NCBI RefSeq assembly: GCF_018457175.1
Contig: NZ_JAGFNU010000014.1
Span: 1 to 64,000, forward strand
From: Pseudohalocynthiibacter aestuariivivens
GTDB taxonomy: Bacteria > Pseudomonadota > Alphaproteobacteria > Rhodobacterales > Rhodobacteraceae
Length of the DNA stretch: 64,000 nucleotides
Direction: 5' to 3'
Shown: piece by piece, positions 49,193 to 58,269 of the stretch
How positions within the stretch are numbered: the stretch's first letter is position 1
How the letters are laid out: every line of letters starts with the position of its first letter
Made by a program: the position numbers and the translations under genes
Notes under the pieces: model-generated
What the model was told of the DNA's origin: nothing
Database searches by the model: none
The model's input: the letters and a program-made list of their open reading frames with translations, nothing else

Positions 49193-50410
49193 CTACGCCG
49201 TGGCTAAAGAGGTTTCGATCTCTGAACTGCTTTCAAGCGTTTTGTGCACCGGGCATTTATCAGCAATTTCCAGCAATCTTTGTCGCTGATCATCTGTCAG
49301 GTTGCCAGTCAGGTGAATTTTTCGTTGAAAGGTGTCGATCTTAGTGTTGGCGCCATTGCCCGCATCCTGGGCATGAACCTTGTCGTGCGTTACATCCACA
49401 CTGACGTGTTCCAGCGGCCATTCTTTTCTACGCGCGTACATGCGGATTATCATCGATGTGCAGGCCCCAAGACCCGCAGCCAGATAGCCGTAGGGCGACA
49501 TGCCTTTGTTGGTGCCACCATAGGCTAGTGGTTCATCCGCAACAGTATGATGAAGCGGGCCAGCGTTCACATCCTGCAAGAAACCTTCGGGATCAGCCTC
49601 TGCTACGCGAACCACACCCTCAGGGGCACCTATTGGGGGTGCAGGCGGGCGCAGGTCCATGTAGCGGCCTGCCCAAGCTGCGATCACCTCGGCCGCATAT
49701 TCCGCATCTGCCGAATTGGTTATCAGATGATCCGCATTGTCGAGCGTGACAAAGCTTTTCGGATGACGCGCTGCGGTGAAAATTTGCGTTGCGTTTTCGA
49801 CGCCAACAATTGTGTCGCGCGGGGCGTGCATAACAAGCAAAGCGCGTTTCAGCCCGGCGATGGCGGGTGCCAGGTTTTCGGCGGCGACATCTTCAACAAA
49901 CGCGCGCCCGATGCGAAAGGGGCGTCCGCCAAGGTTAACTTCGGCGGTGCCTTCGGCTTGTATTTTCGGCAAGGCATCAGCGAAATTATGCGTGACGTGA
50001 CCGGGGTCAAACGGTGCACCCAAGGTTACAACAGCTTTTACACTTGGCAGCGAATCTGCAGCACGTAAAACCGCAGCTCCGCCAAGAGAATGACCAATCA
50101 ACATCCCCGGAGCCATGTCCCGCTCTTTCAGATAGTTGGACGCTGCAACAAGATCAGAAACGTTCGAACTGAACGAGGTATTTTCAAATTCACCTTCCGA
50201 ATGCCCAAGACCGGTGAAATCAAAGCGCAAGACAGCAATGCCCATTCCCGCGAGCCGCCCTGCAATCCTGCGTGCTGCGGGAATATCTTTTGAGCACGTA
50301 AAACAATGTGCAAATAAAGCGGTTCCCAGATGTGGTCCGTCTGGTAGATCCAGCCTGGCGGCAAGTTTAATGCCTGAATGTCCCGTAAAAGTCACGCGCT
50401 CGGTCGCCAT
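49193..50410 (-). CDS. Alpha/beta hydrolase fused to an OsmC peroxiredoxin domain
   Basis: A 405-residue two-domain protein. Residues 1-255 form an alpha/beta hydrolase with oxyanion segment AHCFTCSKD, nucleophile GHSLGG (Ser108), acid Asp199 in HAPRDTIVG and His228 in NADHLI. Residues about 260-405 form an OsmC/YhfA domain with redox cysteines Cys317 (GLGACTSM) and Cys386 (ADKCPVHKTL). Such fusions are widespread in proteobacteria and are thought to process organic hydroperoxides or acyl substrates, but no substrate is proven. It is a single gene. Confidence 0.92.
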   Translation of the reverse strand: MATERVTFTGHSGIKLAARLDLPDGPHLGTALFAHCFTCSKDIPAARRIAGRLAGMGIAVLRFDFTGLGHSEGEFENTSFSSNVSDLVAASNYLKERDMAPGMLIGHSLGGAAVLRAADSLPSVKAVVTLGAPFDPGHVTHNFADALPKIQAEGTAEVNLGGRPFRIGRAFVEDVAAENLAPAIAGLKRALLVMHAPRDTIVGVENATQIFTAARHPKSFVTLDNADHLITNSADAEYAAEVIAAWAGRYMDLRPPAPPIGAPEGVVRVAEADPEGFLQDVNAGPLHHTVADEPLAYGGTNKGMSPYGYLAAGLGACTSMIIRMYARRKEWPLEHVSVDVTHDKVHAQDAGNGANTKIDTFQRKIHLTGNLTDDQRQRLLEIADKCPVHKTLESSSEIETSLATA

Positions 50411-50582
50411 TGGGATTCCTTTCTATCTGCCCGCACAAATTGGGCTGCAACCGCATTTAACACAAGGTATGTCACGGTTGCGTAACATGAAGGTGAGGGT
50501 GTGTGACTGAATTGCGGTTGTCGCCTTTATTGACTATGTCAATGTCATACGCGATTGGCTTTCGTATGATCAGAGGTTTTGA

Positions 50583-51482
50583 ATGTTAAGATTTTTGGGT
50601 GTCGCGCTGTGTTTGTCACCAGTTCTGCCTTTGGTACTGGGTCTGACTGGTGGTCTTCATCCAATTGGCGATTCTTTTGCGGTTTTCCGTTGGCATTTCG
50701 CCGTTTTGACCGGCCTTGGTGCTTTGATATTATTCACCATGAGCTGGAAATGGCTAAAGGGTGTTGCCGCTGTCTGGTTTGGTGTGGCGATCTTTTTTGG
50801 CACAGGTGTCCTTTGGGCCGGGCTCGAACATCGAGTATCGGAAGAGGCAAAATACAGTCTCTACCAGAAAAACCTGTCCTTTCGTTTGGCTGACAAGCAA
50901 GCTGTTGTCTCCGATATCTTACAGCATAACCCGGATTTCGTGACGCTTCAGGAGGTCAATGAAGCGAATACCGAAGTGCTGTCAGCATTGGCTGGGCAAT
51001 ATCAAAGCCAACTCACGTGCGGGTTTTTATGGGTGGGGGCCGTTAGCGTTGCGTCGCGCTGGCCGATGGTTGAAGGGAGCGAGCGTTGTATTGAGCGTTT
51101 GGGCGCGGTTGCGATACAGGTGATAACCGCTGATGGGCCTCTCTGGCTTGTTTCGGTACACCTGCACTGGCCGTATCCTCATACCCAGGCCCGACAGATT
51201 GAACGGCTTCGGCCATTTCTGAATGGGCTTGACGGGAGGGTCGTTGTTGGTGGAGATTTCAACATGGTACCGTGGTCCTACGCCATGCATTCTCTGCTGG
51301 ATTTAACGGAAACGGAGCGGGCAGGTGCTGTAAGTTACACCTATTCGCTCTTTAATGGTTTTCTTGAATTGCCGATCGATCACGTTTTGGTCCCGGCGAC
51401 TGAAGGACAGGAAACACGCACACAGCTTCGACCACTTCTTGGGTCGGATCATATGGGCATTTTGGCGCGGTTTAAACTTTAA
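50583..51482 (+). CDS. Endonuclease/exonuclease/phosphatase-fold membrane protein
   Basis: A 299-residue protein. About three hydrophobic segments occur in residues 1-80 (FLGVALCLSPVLPLVLGL, FAVLTGLGALILFTM, VAAVWFGVAIFFG), followed by an EEP catalytic domain on the outer face: LQEVNEAN with Glu, VSVHLHWPYP, GGDFNMVPW with the Asp-Asn pair, and the terminal GSDHMGI. Members cleave phosphodiesters in nucleic acids or lipids. The local context does not decide between these roles. Confidence 0.85.
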   Translation: MLRFLGVALCLSPVLPLVLGLTGGLHPIGDSFAVFRWHFAVLTGLGALILFTMSWKWLKGVAAVWFGVAIFFGTGVLWAGLEHRVSEEAKYSLYQKNLSFRLADKQAVVSDILQHNPDFVTLQEVNEANTEVLSALAGQYQSQLTCGFLWVGAVSVASRWPMVEGSERCIERLGAVAIQVITADGPLWLVSVHLHWPYPHTQARQIERLRPFLNGLDGRVVVGGDFNMVPWSYAMHSLLDLTETERAGAVSYTYSLFNGFLELPIDHVLVPATEGQETRTQLRPLLGSDHMGILARFKL

Positions 51483-51581
51483 CTACGTTGTTTTAGCTTA
51501 TGATTTAAAACGATATATTGTTAACTACGTGAGCATTTTCGCTGAACAGGTTTAGCAGGATCAAAGGTTGCTCTGATCTGC

Positions 51582-52910
51582 TTAAAAATACCCCATCAAG
51601 CGCGAGTCAAAGGGATAAGTCGTCAGGTTTTCAAAACCGTCCTCTGTAATCAAGACCTGATCTTCGAGCTTGATTGAAAAATCACCGTCTTCCGGGCTAA
51701 CCAATGCTTCAGAGCAAAGCACCATCCCGGCCTCCAGTTCATATTCAAAGGCTCCTTCAACGAATTGGTCTGGATAAGCAATCAGGGGCCATTCGTCGCA
51801 CAACCCGACTCCATGCATTAAACAGCCGTATTTTTGTTTTTGAAACTGTTCGTCAAGCTTGTGACAGTTGTGCGTAAGATCACGCATCTGGACACCTGGT
51901 TTCAGCATTTCCATGTTTGTCATGATGTGTTCATGGGCGTGTTGCATGGCGTAAACCATGTCCGGGCGGGGGTCCGCGTCACCGACCCACCAACTGCGCG
52001 AAATATCAACACAGATTCCGTAGGAGCCGATCAGGTCAGTGTCAAATGAAAGAATTTCGTTGTTCTGAAGGATACGTGGGCCACATTCCTGAAACCACGG
52101 GTTGGTGCGTGGACCCGTGGACAGAAGCCGGGTTTCGATCCATTCGCCGCCCCGCTTGATGTTTTCAGCATGAAGGACAGCCCAGATTTCATCTTCGCTC
52201 ATTCCGGGTTCACAAGCGCGTTCCATCTCTGCCACAGCATTTTCACAGGCGATCGAGGCGCAGCGCATTGCCAGAATCTCGTCCGGGCCTTTGACTGAGC
52301 GGGCCTTTTCGGTCAGTTCCTCGCCTTCCATGACTTCAAACCCCTGTGCAACAAGGGCGCGGTTTCCGTGAATTGTCGGTTTGTCGACACCAAGCCGCAT
52401 GTTTCCGCAGGAATGTTTTTCGATCAGAATACGCACTTCGTTTGAAAAGGCATCAGCCGCCACATCCACCTTGTCGCCCCGGTCAAAGTAAAACAGGTCC
52501 GCGCCAGAGCGCTGCTCGCGCACCAATGGGTTGAATTTGCTGAGGAAAGGGGAATTCTTGTAGTCCCAGATCACCATATACCCATCCGCGCAAACCAGCA
52601 CCGCACGAAAGGAATTATGTGTATTCCAAAGCTGCATATTAGTGCTGTCGGTTGCGTAGCGGATGTTCATCGGATCAAACATCAAAACGCCGCCGTAGTC
52701 TCGGGCATTGATGTGGCTTACCAATCGTTGGAGCCTGTAAGCACGCATCTTTTCAAGGTTGGGCAGAACAAGTTCCGCTGCTTCCCATTCGCGAAAGGCA
52801 AGTTGCGTCGGCCCAATTTCGACCCGGTCATTGTCATTTGGAGAACCGTCAGGCAGTTTGTCGCCGCGTGTTGGGTCGATCTTTCTTCTTTCGCGATAAT
52901 GCGTGTTCAT
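51582..52910 (-). CDS. dddP: DMSP lyase DddP (M24 metallopeptidase fold)
   Basis: A 442-residue enzyme that cleaves dimethylsulfoniopropionate to dimethyl sulfide and acrylate. It has the M24 'pita-bread' fold but uses it for a lyase. The opening MNTHYRERRKIDPTRG is typical of characterised DddP. The six metal ligands known from R. lacuscaerulensis DddP (Asp295, Asp297, Asp307, His371, Glu406, Glu421) map with a constant offset of five to Asp290, Asp292, Asp302, His366, Glu401 and Glu416 here. The frame runs to 53102, but the ATG at 52910 is the family start. It is divergent from the DUF3445 gene, with about 110 bp between starts. Confidence 0.95.
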   Translation of the reverse strand: MNTHYRERRKIDPTRGDKLPDGSPNDNDRVEIGPTQLAFREWEAAELVLPNLEKMRAYRLQRLVSHINARDYGGVLMFDPMNIRYATDSTNMQLWNTHNSFRAVLVCADGYMVIWDYKNSPFLSKFNPLVREQRSGADLFYFDRGDKVDVAADAFSNEVRILIEKHSCGNMRLGVDKPTIHGNRALVAQGFEVMEGEELTEKARSVKGPDEILAMRCASIACENAVAEMERACEPGMSEDEIWAVLHAENIKRGGEWIETRLLSTGPRTNPWFQECGPRILQNNEILSFDTDLIGSYGICVDISRSWWVGDADPRPDMVYAMQHAHEHIMTNMEMLKPGVQMRDLTHNCHKLDEQFQKQKYGCLMHGVGLCDEWPLIAYPDQFVEGAFEYELEAGMVLCSEALVSPEDGDFSIKLEDQVLITEDGFENLTTYPFDSRLMGYF

Positions 52911-53019
52911 AGCTTTGGCTCCGTCGGTGCTGGCAAAACGATGAAATGCTTTCCCCGCATTGTCCTGCCTGAAACCGACCAAAACAGGGGTCGGTTTTGG
53001 TATAATAGGGCAGTTTTTG

Positions 53020-53826
53020 ATGGAAGAAGACGAATTGGTTTTACAGGAAAGACTTCCATTTGCGCCTTGGCTTGATGCGCGAGCGCGCAAATTGCCGGGC
53101 ATTATGCCGCTCGAGCGCCCTGTTTGGCTGACGATCGACGAGGCTTACAAGGGGCAACTGAAGCTAAAAGAAAAACTGTTGAAACACCGTTTTGATGAAG
53201 TTCATGCTGTATCAACCTCGGCGATGCCTGCAGCGCGAGAATTGCTGGATGTTGTCGTTTCTGAATTGTCAAAAATATCCGGTTTTGAAGTCGGGGATAG
53301 GTTTGTTATCCGACCGGATGGCGCCCGCGTCGATTGTTTAAAAGAACAACCGCTTGTGACATTGAGCAAACTTGTTCAGGAAGATTTTGTTATCCTTGAA
53401 AAACAGGACGACGAACATGTCATAACAGGCGCACTTTTGTGTTTTCCAGCCAGTTGGACCTTGTCACAGAAATTCCTGAAGCCTCTGGTCGCGGTTCATC
53501 AACCTGTCGAGTCGTATGACACAAACATCGCCAAACGTGTGCAGCGTCTTTTTGACGGCATAAAGGTTGGTCGCCCGATCTGGCGTGCAAATGCATTACA
53601 CTATCATGATCCGGCCCTTTTTCAGCCGCGACTTGAAGAAGCTCCGAGGCAAAGGCCGAAAGGGCGTGCAAAGTATCTGCGTTCGGAACGGCAGACATTG
53701 GTGCGTCTACCCAAAACAAATACAGTTGTTTTCGCGATCCACACCTGCCTTGTTCGGTATGAGAACCTTACGCAGGAACAGAAAAACGGCTTACTCTGCT
53801 TTCAGATTGACGAGGTGGGCATATGA
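53020..53826 (+). CDS. DUF3445 haem-dependent oxidative N-demethylase-like protein
   Basis: A 268-residue protein of the DUF3445 family. Members with known activity are haem enzymes that demethylate dimethylamine or similar amines. Characteristic parts seen here are LPFAPWLDARARKLPGIMPL near the start, FRFDEVHAV-like stretch, ALLCFPASWTLSQKF and the late RSERQTLVRLPKTNTVVFAIHT. The start at 53020 is preferred over the in-frame ATG at 52960. Its stop overlaps the methyltransferase start by four bases. Substrate here is unknown. Confidence 0.8.
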   Translation: MEEDELVLQERLPFAPWLDARARKLPGIMPLERPVWLTIDEAYKGQLKLKEKLLKHRFDEVHAVSTSAMPAARELLDVVVSELSKISGFEVGDRFVIRPDGARVDCLKEQPLVTLSKLVQEDFVILEKQDDEHVITGALLCFPASWTLSQKFLKPLVAVHQPVESYDTNIAKRVQRLFDGIKVGRPIWRANALHYHDPALFQPRLEEAPRQRPKGRAKYLRSERQTLVRLPKTNTVVFAIHTCLVRYENLTQEQKNGLLCFQIDEVGI

Positions 53827-55025
53827 GCAAAGTACAAGAGCAGTATGAGGTCTTTCCGTACCCTGAACGTGACCCAAAAGATGAAAAAAAGCGGCTCGTT
53901 ACCGGTTCACCTTCGCATCCGCTGGAAATTGATCATTTCGTATTTGGGGGCAAGCGTGATTGGTCAAAACCGCTGCGTGCGCTGGTTGCGGGGGGTGGCA
54001 CAGGGGATGCGCTGATCCAGTTGGCGCAGGTGCTGAGTTCTGTAAACCGCCCTTATGAAATCACCTATATTGATCTCTCGTCTGCGTCACGCCAGATTGC
54101 TGAAAAACGTGCAGGCATCAGAGGTTTGAAAAACATCAATTTCGTGACCGGTAGCCTACTCGACGTGGCTGAGTTTGGCTTGTTTGACTATATTGATTGC
54201 TGTGGTGTTTTGCATCACTTGCCCGAACCCCAGCTTGGGTTTGATGCCCTGGCAGCCGCGCTCGCGCCAAGGGGCGGGTTGGGTTTTATGGTTTATGCAC
54301 CTTACGGGCGAAACGGGGTTTATCCGCTGCAGGAAGCCTTTAGTCAGCTGCTTGATGGTTTGTCTCCTGAAAACCAATTGGCGCAGGCAAAAAAAATATT
54401 CCGTGCACTGCCAGACGGACATCCGTTTAAGCGTAATCCACATCTTGATGATTACAATCAAAGTGATGCGGGGTTCTTTGATTTGTTGCTTCATAGTCAG
54501 GACCGCCCCTATACCGTGAGGGATATAACTGAAGCGCTGAACCATGCCGGGTTGGGTTTGGTATCATTCACCCAGCCAGCGCTTTACGATCCGTCGCCAT
54601 TGTTGCCGGATGGTTGCTTGGCGCCAGAAGATAGAACCGACGCGATGGAGATTGCGGAAAAACTGCGTGGGACAATAAAAACCCATGTCGGTTATGCGAC
54701 CCGGATCGCCCAAGCGCCTGATGCGCTCGCAAAACACAGTGATCCCAACCAGATTCCACATATGAAAGGGGTGAATCCGCAGGCGCTGGCACGTGAAGTG
54801 GCGTCTAAGGGGCAGCTTCGTGTGGTTTTGGGTGCCGATAAAACCATTCTGAAAATTCCAAAGAACGCCGCACCATTGCTGGCACAGGTAGACGGTCGGA
54901 AATCCTTGGGTTTGATCGCAAAAACAGTGGAGCTGGATCAATTCAGTTTCAACGCGCAGTGGGGACCTGCGGCCAAGGCATTGGCAGGATATGGGCTTTT
55001 GCTTTATTCCCGGTTGCTTGTTTGA
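53823..55025 (+). CDS. SAM-dependent methyltransferase (class I)
   Basis: A 400-residue protein. The Rossmann SAM site is at 52-63 (RALVAGGGTGDA), with YIDLSS (acidic residue for the ribose) and a motif V-like DCCGVLHHLPEP (about 123-134). The C-terminal 120 residues are a separate helical domain. The opening YEVFPYPERDPKDE occurs in methyltransferases that act on unknown small molecules or proteins. It is coupled to the DUF3445 gene by a 4-base overlap, so a joint pathway is likely, but the product is unknown. Confidence 0.85.
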   Translation: MSKVQEQYEVFPYPERDPKDEKKRLVTGSPSHPLEIDHFVFGGKRDWSKPLRALVAGGGTGDALIQLAQVLSSVNRPYEITYIDLSSASRQIAEKRAGIRGLKNINFVTGSLLDVAEFGLFDYIDCCGVLHHLPEPQLGFDALAAALAPRGGLGFMVYAPYGRNGVYPLQEAFSQLLDGLSPENQLAQAKKIFRALPDGHPFKRNPHLDDYNQSDAGFFDLLLHSQDRPYTVRDITEALNHAGLGLVSFTQPALYDPSPLLPDGCLAPEDRTDAMEIAEKLRGTIKTHVGYATRIAQAPDALAKHSDPNQIPHMKGVNPQALAREVASKGQLRVVLGADKTILKIPKNAAPLLAQVDGRKSLGLIAKTVELDQFSFNAQWGPAAKALAGYGLLLYSRLLV

Positions 55026-55077
55026 CTTTAGACAGTCTTTCTATCCGGCTTGCTGATTTCGAGGACGTGTCAGGGTT

Positions 55078-56151
55078 CTAAACTGACCCGAAGGGCAGCC
55101 GGCTTAACAGTGTATTGCCCTCTGGGTTGTCTTCCACCGTTCCATCATCGAACAAGGGCTTGCGAGGATCGCCCCGAAAAACAATTTTTAGCAAAGCTTC
55201 CTGTGTCATGACCTGTGCAGGCCTCTTAAAGGTCACTGCAGATCTCGGGGCCAAGCTTTCCGGTCGTTGAGACCGGTCTTTTTTGATTGGTTTTGGTTTT
55301 GGTTTTTGGGTGTGTAAATAGGTAAGTTCTACAATGCCGTTCGGATGATCGTCATCAGGGGCGATATGGTTCACACGCACCTGATTCTTTTTATCACGTC
55401 CGAAACACTCACCGTCTGGCATTATTTCGCCTGTGTTTCGGTGGTACGCCATGAATTCGCTCAGATGTTCAAAAGCTTTCTCAAATGGCAGGAAGGTTTC
55501 ATTATAAACCAGCGGTTTGCCGATAAATTGTGAAATATGATCGACACGAAATCCTGCAAGCAATGTGTCGTCCAGCTTTTCACCACTTGAAAACGGTTTT
55601 GGATGGACATAAAGCGCCAGCGGAAAATCAATATCACGCATCGACAGAAATTGTTGTGGGCAGAACATCTGTTTTGATTGGTGCCACAGAACCGCGTCAG
55701 GCTTATTGAAAGAAATGAGCGACGTAACGGCGTTTTGGCAGAGGTTCAGCTTTGTTTGAAAAGTTTCCGAAGTATTATTTTCGGAAGGCGAAGGGGTTTC
55801 ACTGATCTGCGGTGCGCAATCCTGCCCGTCCCAGACCGTTACGGATATGTGCTTAGTATGGCCACTTATGATTGCTGTCATCTCAGCATGGCTCAGGGAT
55901 GTCACTGGGGAGTTCAGAACATCGCTGAATTTTTCGGCAGTAAGCGGCTGGTCTTCATCACGAATCCGGATTGAAAACTCACCGTTAGAGTATACGGCGT
56001 AGACACCCGTTTCAATTTCGGTCGTTTCAAATTGAAGCTTTGTCTCGGAAAGATGCGCGTTTAACAAAGCATTGAGTTGTTTAAAATTCACGGGCTCCAA
56101 GCTGTGATACAAAAGAGCCGCTTCTATTTTATCTGGGCAATTCAAGGTCAT
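55078..56151 (-). CDS. Hypothetical protein, 357 residues
   Basis: I do not recognise it firmly. There is no signal peptide or membrane segment. Residues 1-110 look like a small alpha/beta domain, 150-255 another, with ALW-type strands (DAVLWHQSKQMFCPQQFL); a Lys/Pro-rich linker (QKPKPKPIKKDRSQRPE, about 283-300) leads to a basic C-terminus. The general plan recalls DUF4261 proteins, but this is weak. It stands alone, convergent with the methyltransferase gene and 150 bp from the end of glnA. Confidence 0.65.
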   Translation of the reverse strand: MTLNCPDKIEAALLYHSLEPVNFKQLNALLNAHLSETKLQFETTEIETGVYAVYSNGEFSIRIRDEDQPLTAEKFSDVLNSPVTSLSHAEMTAIISGHTKHISVTVWDGQDCAPQISETPSPSENNTSETFQTKLNLCQNAVTSLISFNKPDAVLWHQSKQMFCPQQFLSMRDIDFPLALYVHPKPFSSGEKLDDTLLAGFRVDHISQFIGKPLVYNETFLPFEKAFEHLSEFMAYHRNTGEIMPDGECFGRDKKNQVRVNHIAPDDDHPNGIVELTYLHTQKPKPKPIKKDRSQRPESLAPRSAVTFKRPAQVMTQEALLKIVFRGDPRKPLFDDGTVEDNPEGNTLLSRLPFGSV

Positions 56152-56242
56152 GGGCAGTCTGCCTTAAGATGTTTCAACCTCAACCTAGGGGCGAAATAGG
56201 CCGGAAATCAGGCAGATTGCAGGAATTCCAAAGGCAAAAGAA

Positions 56243-56268
56243 AAAGGGCGCCCAACTGAGCGCCCTTT
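56243..56268 (-). terminator. Rho-independent terminator after glnA
   Basis: A perfect AAAGGGCGC/GCGCCCTTT stem with an 8-base loop. On the minus strand it is followed by TTCTTTTG, 35 bases past the glnA stop. Confidence 0.88.
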
Positions 56269-56304
56269 CTAATCTGTCTTGAGATGGGGCAAGGCCCACC
56301 AAAG

Positions 56305-57711
56305 TTAGCAGCTGTAATACATCTTGAATTCAACGGGATGCGGTGTGTGCTCGTAAGCGTAAACCTCTTCCCATTTCAGTGCGATGTAGCCATCGATCTG
56401 GTCCTTGGTGAACACGTCACCGGCCAAAAGAAAGTCATGGTCTGCCTCGAGGCTGTCCAGTGCTTCGCGCAGGGAGGCACAAACAGTTGGGATTTCAGCC
56501 AGCTCTTCAGGTGGCAGATCATATAGGTCTTTGTCTGATGCCGGGCCCGGATCAATCTTGTTTTTGATACCGTCAAGGCCAGCCATCAGCAACGCGGCAA
56601 AGCAAAGGTATGGGTTAGCTGCCGGATCAGGGAAGCGTGCTTCTACACGTTTTGCTTTCGGGCTTTCTGTCCATGGAATACGTACGCAACCAGACCGGTT
56701 ACGTGCAGAGTAGGCCCGCAGAACAGGGGCTTCAAAGCCGGGGATCAGGCGTTTGTAGCTGTTTGTCGACGGGTTGGTGAACGCGTTCAGTGTTTTCGCG
56801 TGTTTCAGGATACCGCCAATGAACCAAAGTGCTTCACTTGAAAGATCAGCATATTTATCGCCAGAGAACAGCGGCTTGCCGTCTTTCCAGATTGACATGT
56901 TCACGTGCATCCCGGTGCCGTTGTCGCCAGAGATCGGCTTTGGCATGAAAGTCGCCGATTTACCGTAGGCATGTGCAACGTTGTGGATGATGTATTTGTA
57001 CTTCTGAAGCTCGTCTGCCTGATGGGTCAGTGTGCCAAAGATCAGCCCAAGCTCGTGCTGACAAGACGCAACCTCGTGGTGGTGCTTGTCAACTTTCATC
57101 CCGATGCGTTTCATGGTGGACAGCATTTCAGACCGGATGTCTTGTGCGTCGTCAATCGGATTAACCGGGAAATAGCCACCTTTGATACCGGGGCGATGGC
57201 CCATATTGCCCATTTCGTACTGGGTGTCTGTGTTCCATGACGCGTCCTGGGCGTCGATCTCGTAAGATACCTTGTTCATCTCAACGCTATAGCGCACGTC
57301 ATCGAACAGGAAGAACTCAGCTTCCGGGCCCATGTAGGCGACATCACCGATACCTGTTGATTTCAGATAAGCTTCGGCTTTTTGCGCTGTTCCGCGCGGG
57401 TCACGCTCGTAAGGCTCGCCCGTGTCTGGCTCGACAACGGAACAATGCACAGCGAGTGTTTTTTCCGCATAGAAAGGGTCGATATATGCAGACGATGGAT
57501 CAAGCATCAGTTTCATGTCAGACGCTTCGATTGACTTCCAGCCAGCGATGGAAGAGCCGTCAAACATGAAGCCTTCTTCCAGAAAATCCTCATCAACCAG
57601 ATCCGCGATAACGGTTACATGTTGAAGCTTGCCGCGCGGGTCTGTGAACCGCACGTCGACATATTCAACATCTTCATCTTTTATCAGCTTAAGAACGTCA
57701 GCGTTGTTCAT
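56305..57711 (-). CDS. glnA: Glutamine synthetase, type I
   Basis: A 468-residue dodecameric enzyme fixing ammonium onto glutamate with ATP. The GS signature [19 protein letters not shown] (in two parts, about 48-66), [10 protein letters not shown] and [13 protein letters not shown] are present, and [11 protein letters not shown] near residue 397 holds the tyrosine that GlnE adenylylates in the type I-beta group. It lies 51 bp downstream of glnB on the same strand, the glnBA operon common in alphaproteobacteria. Confidence 0.98.
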   Translation of the reverse strand: MNNADVLKLIKDEDVEYVDVRFTDPRGKLQHVTVIADLVDEDFLEEGFMFDGSSIAGWKSIEASDMKLMLDPSSAYIDPFYAEKTLAVHCSVVEPDTGEPYERDPRGTAQKAEAYLKSTGIGDVAYMGPEAEFFLFDDVRYSVEMNKVSYEIDAQDASWNTDTQYEMGNMGHRPGIKGGYFPVNPIDDAQDIRSEMLSTMKRIGMKVDKHHHEVASCQHELGLIFGTLTHQADELQKYKYIIHNVAHAYGKSATFMPKPISGDNGTGMHVNMSIWKDGKPLFSGDKYADLSSEALWFIGGILKHAKTLNAFTNPSTNSYKRLIPGFEAPVLRAYSARNRSGCVRIPWTESPKAKRVEARFPDPAANPYLCFAALLMAGLDGIKNKIDPGPASDKDLYDLPPEELAEIPTVCASLREALDSLEADHDFLLAGDVFTKDQIDGYIALKWEEVYAYEHTPHPVEFKMYYSC

Positions 57712-57762
57712 AAGGGTTTCCTTTTCTTTCGTGTGTTCGTTGAAGCGGAAATATCCGCAGAG

Positions 57763-58143
<381 letters not shown>

Positions 58144-58228
58144 TCAATGAGGCGCGACAATTGGCTAAGATGGCGCAGGTGCAGGCATTTGAATGATTTT
58201 AAGGCAAATGCATAAAAAATAAACAAAT

Positions 58229-58245
58229 TGCACAATTGTTGTGCG
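58229..58245. promoter_or_regulatory. Inverted repeat in the glnB-nnr intergenic region (NtrC-like)
   Basis: TGCACAATTGTTGTGCG contains perfect arms GCACAA/TTGTGC. The spacing resembles NtrC sites (TGCAC-N-GTGCA). It lies about 130 bp upstream of glnB and 25 bp before nnr. In Rhodobacter NtrC activates glnBA with the housekeeping sigma factor, so no sigma-54 box is expected. The last base differs from the NtrC consensus. Confidence 0.35.
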
Positions 58246-58269
58246 GTTTATGAAAAGGGCCAAAGAGCC

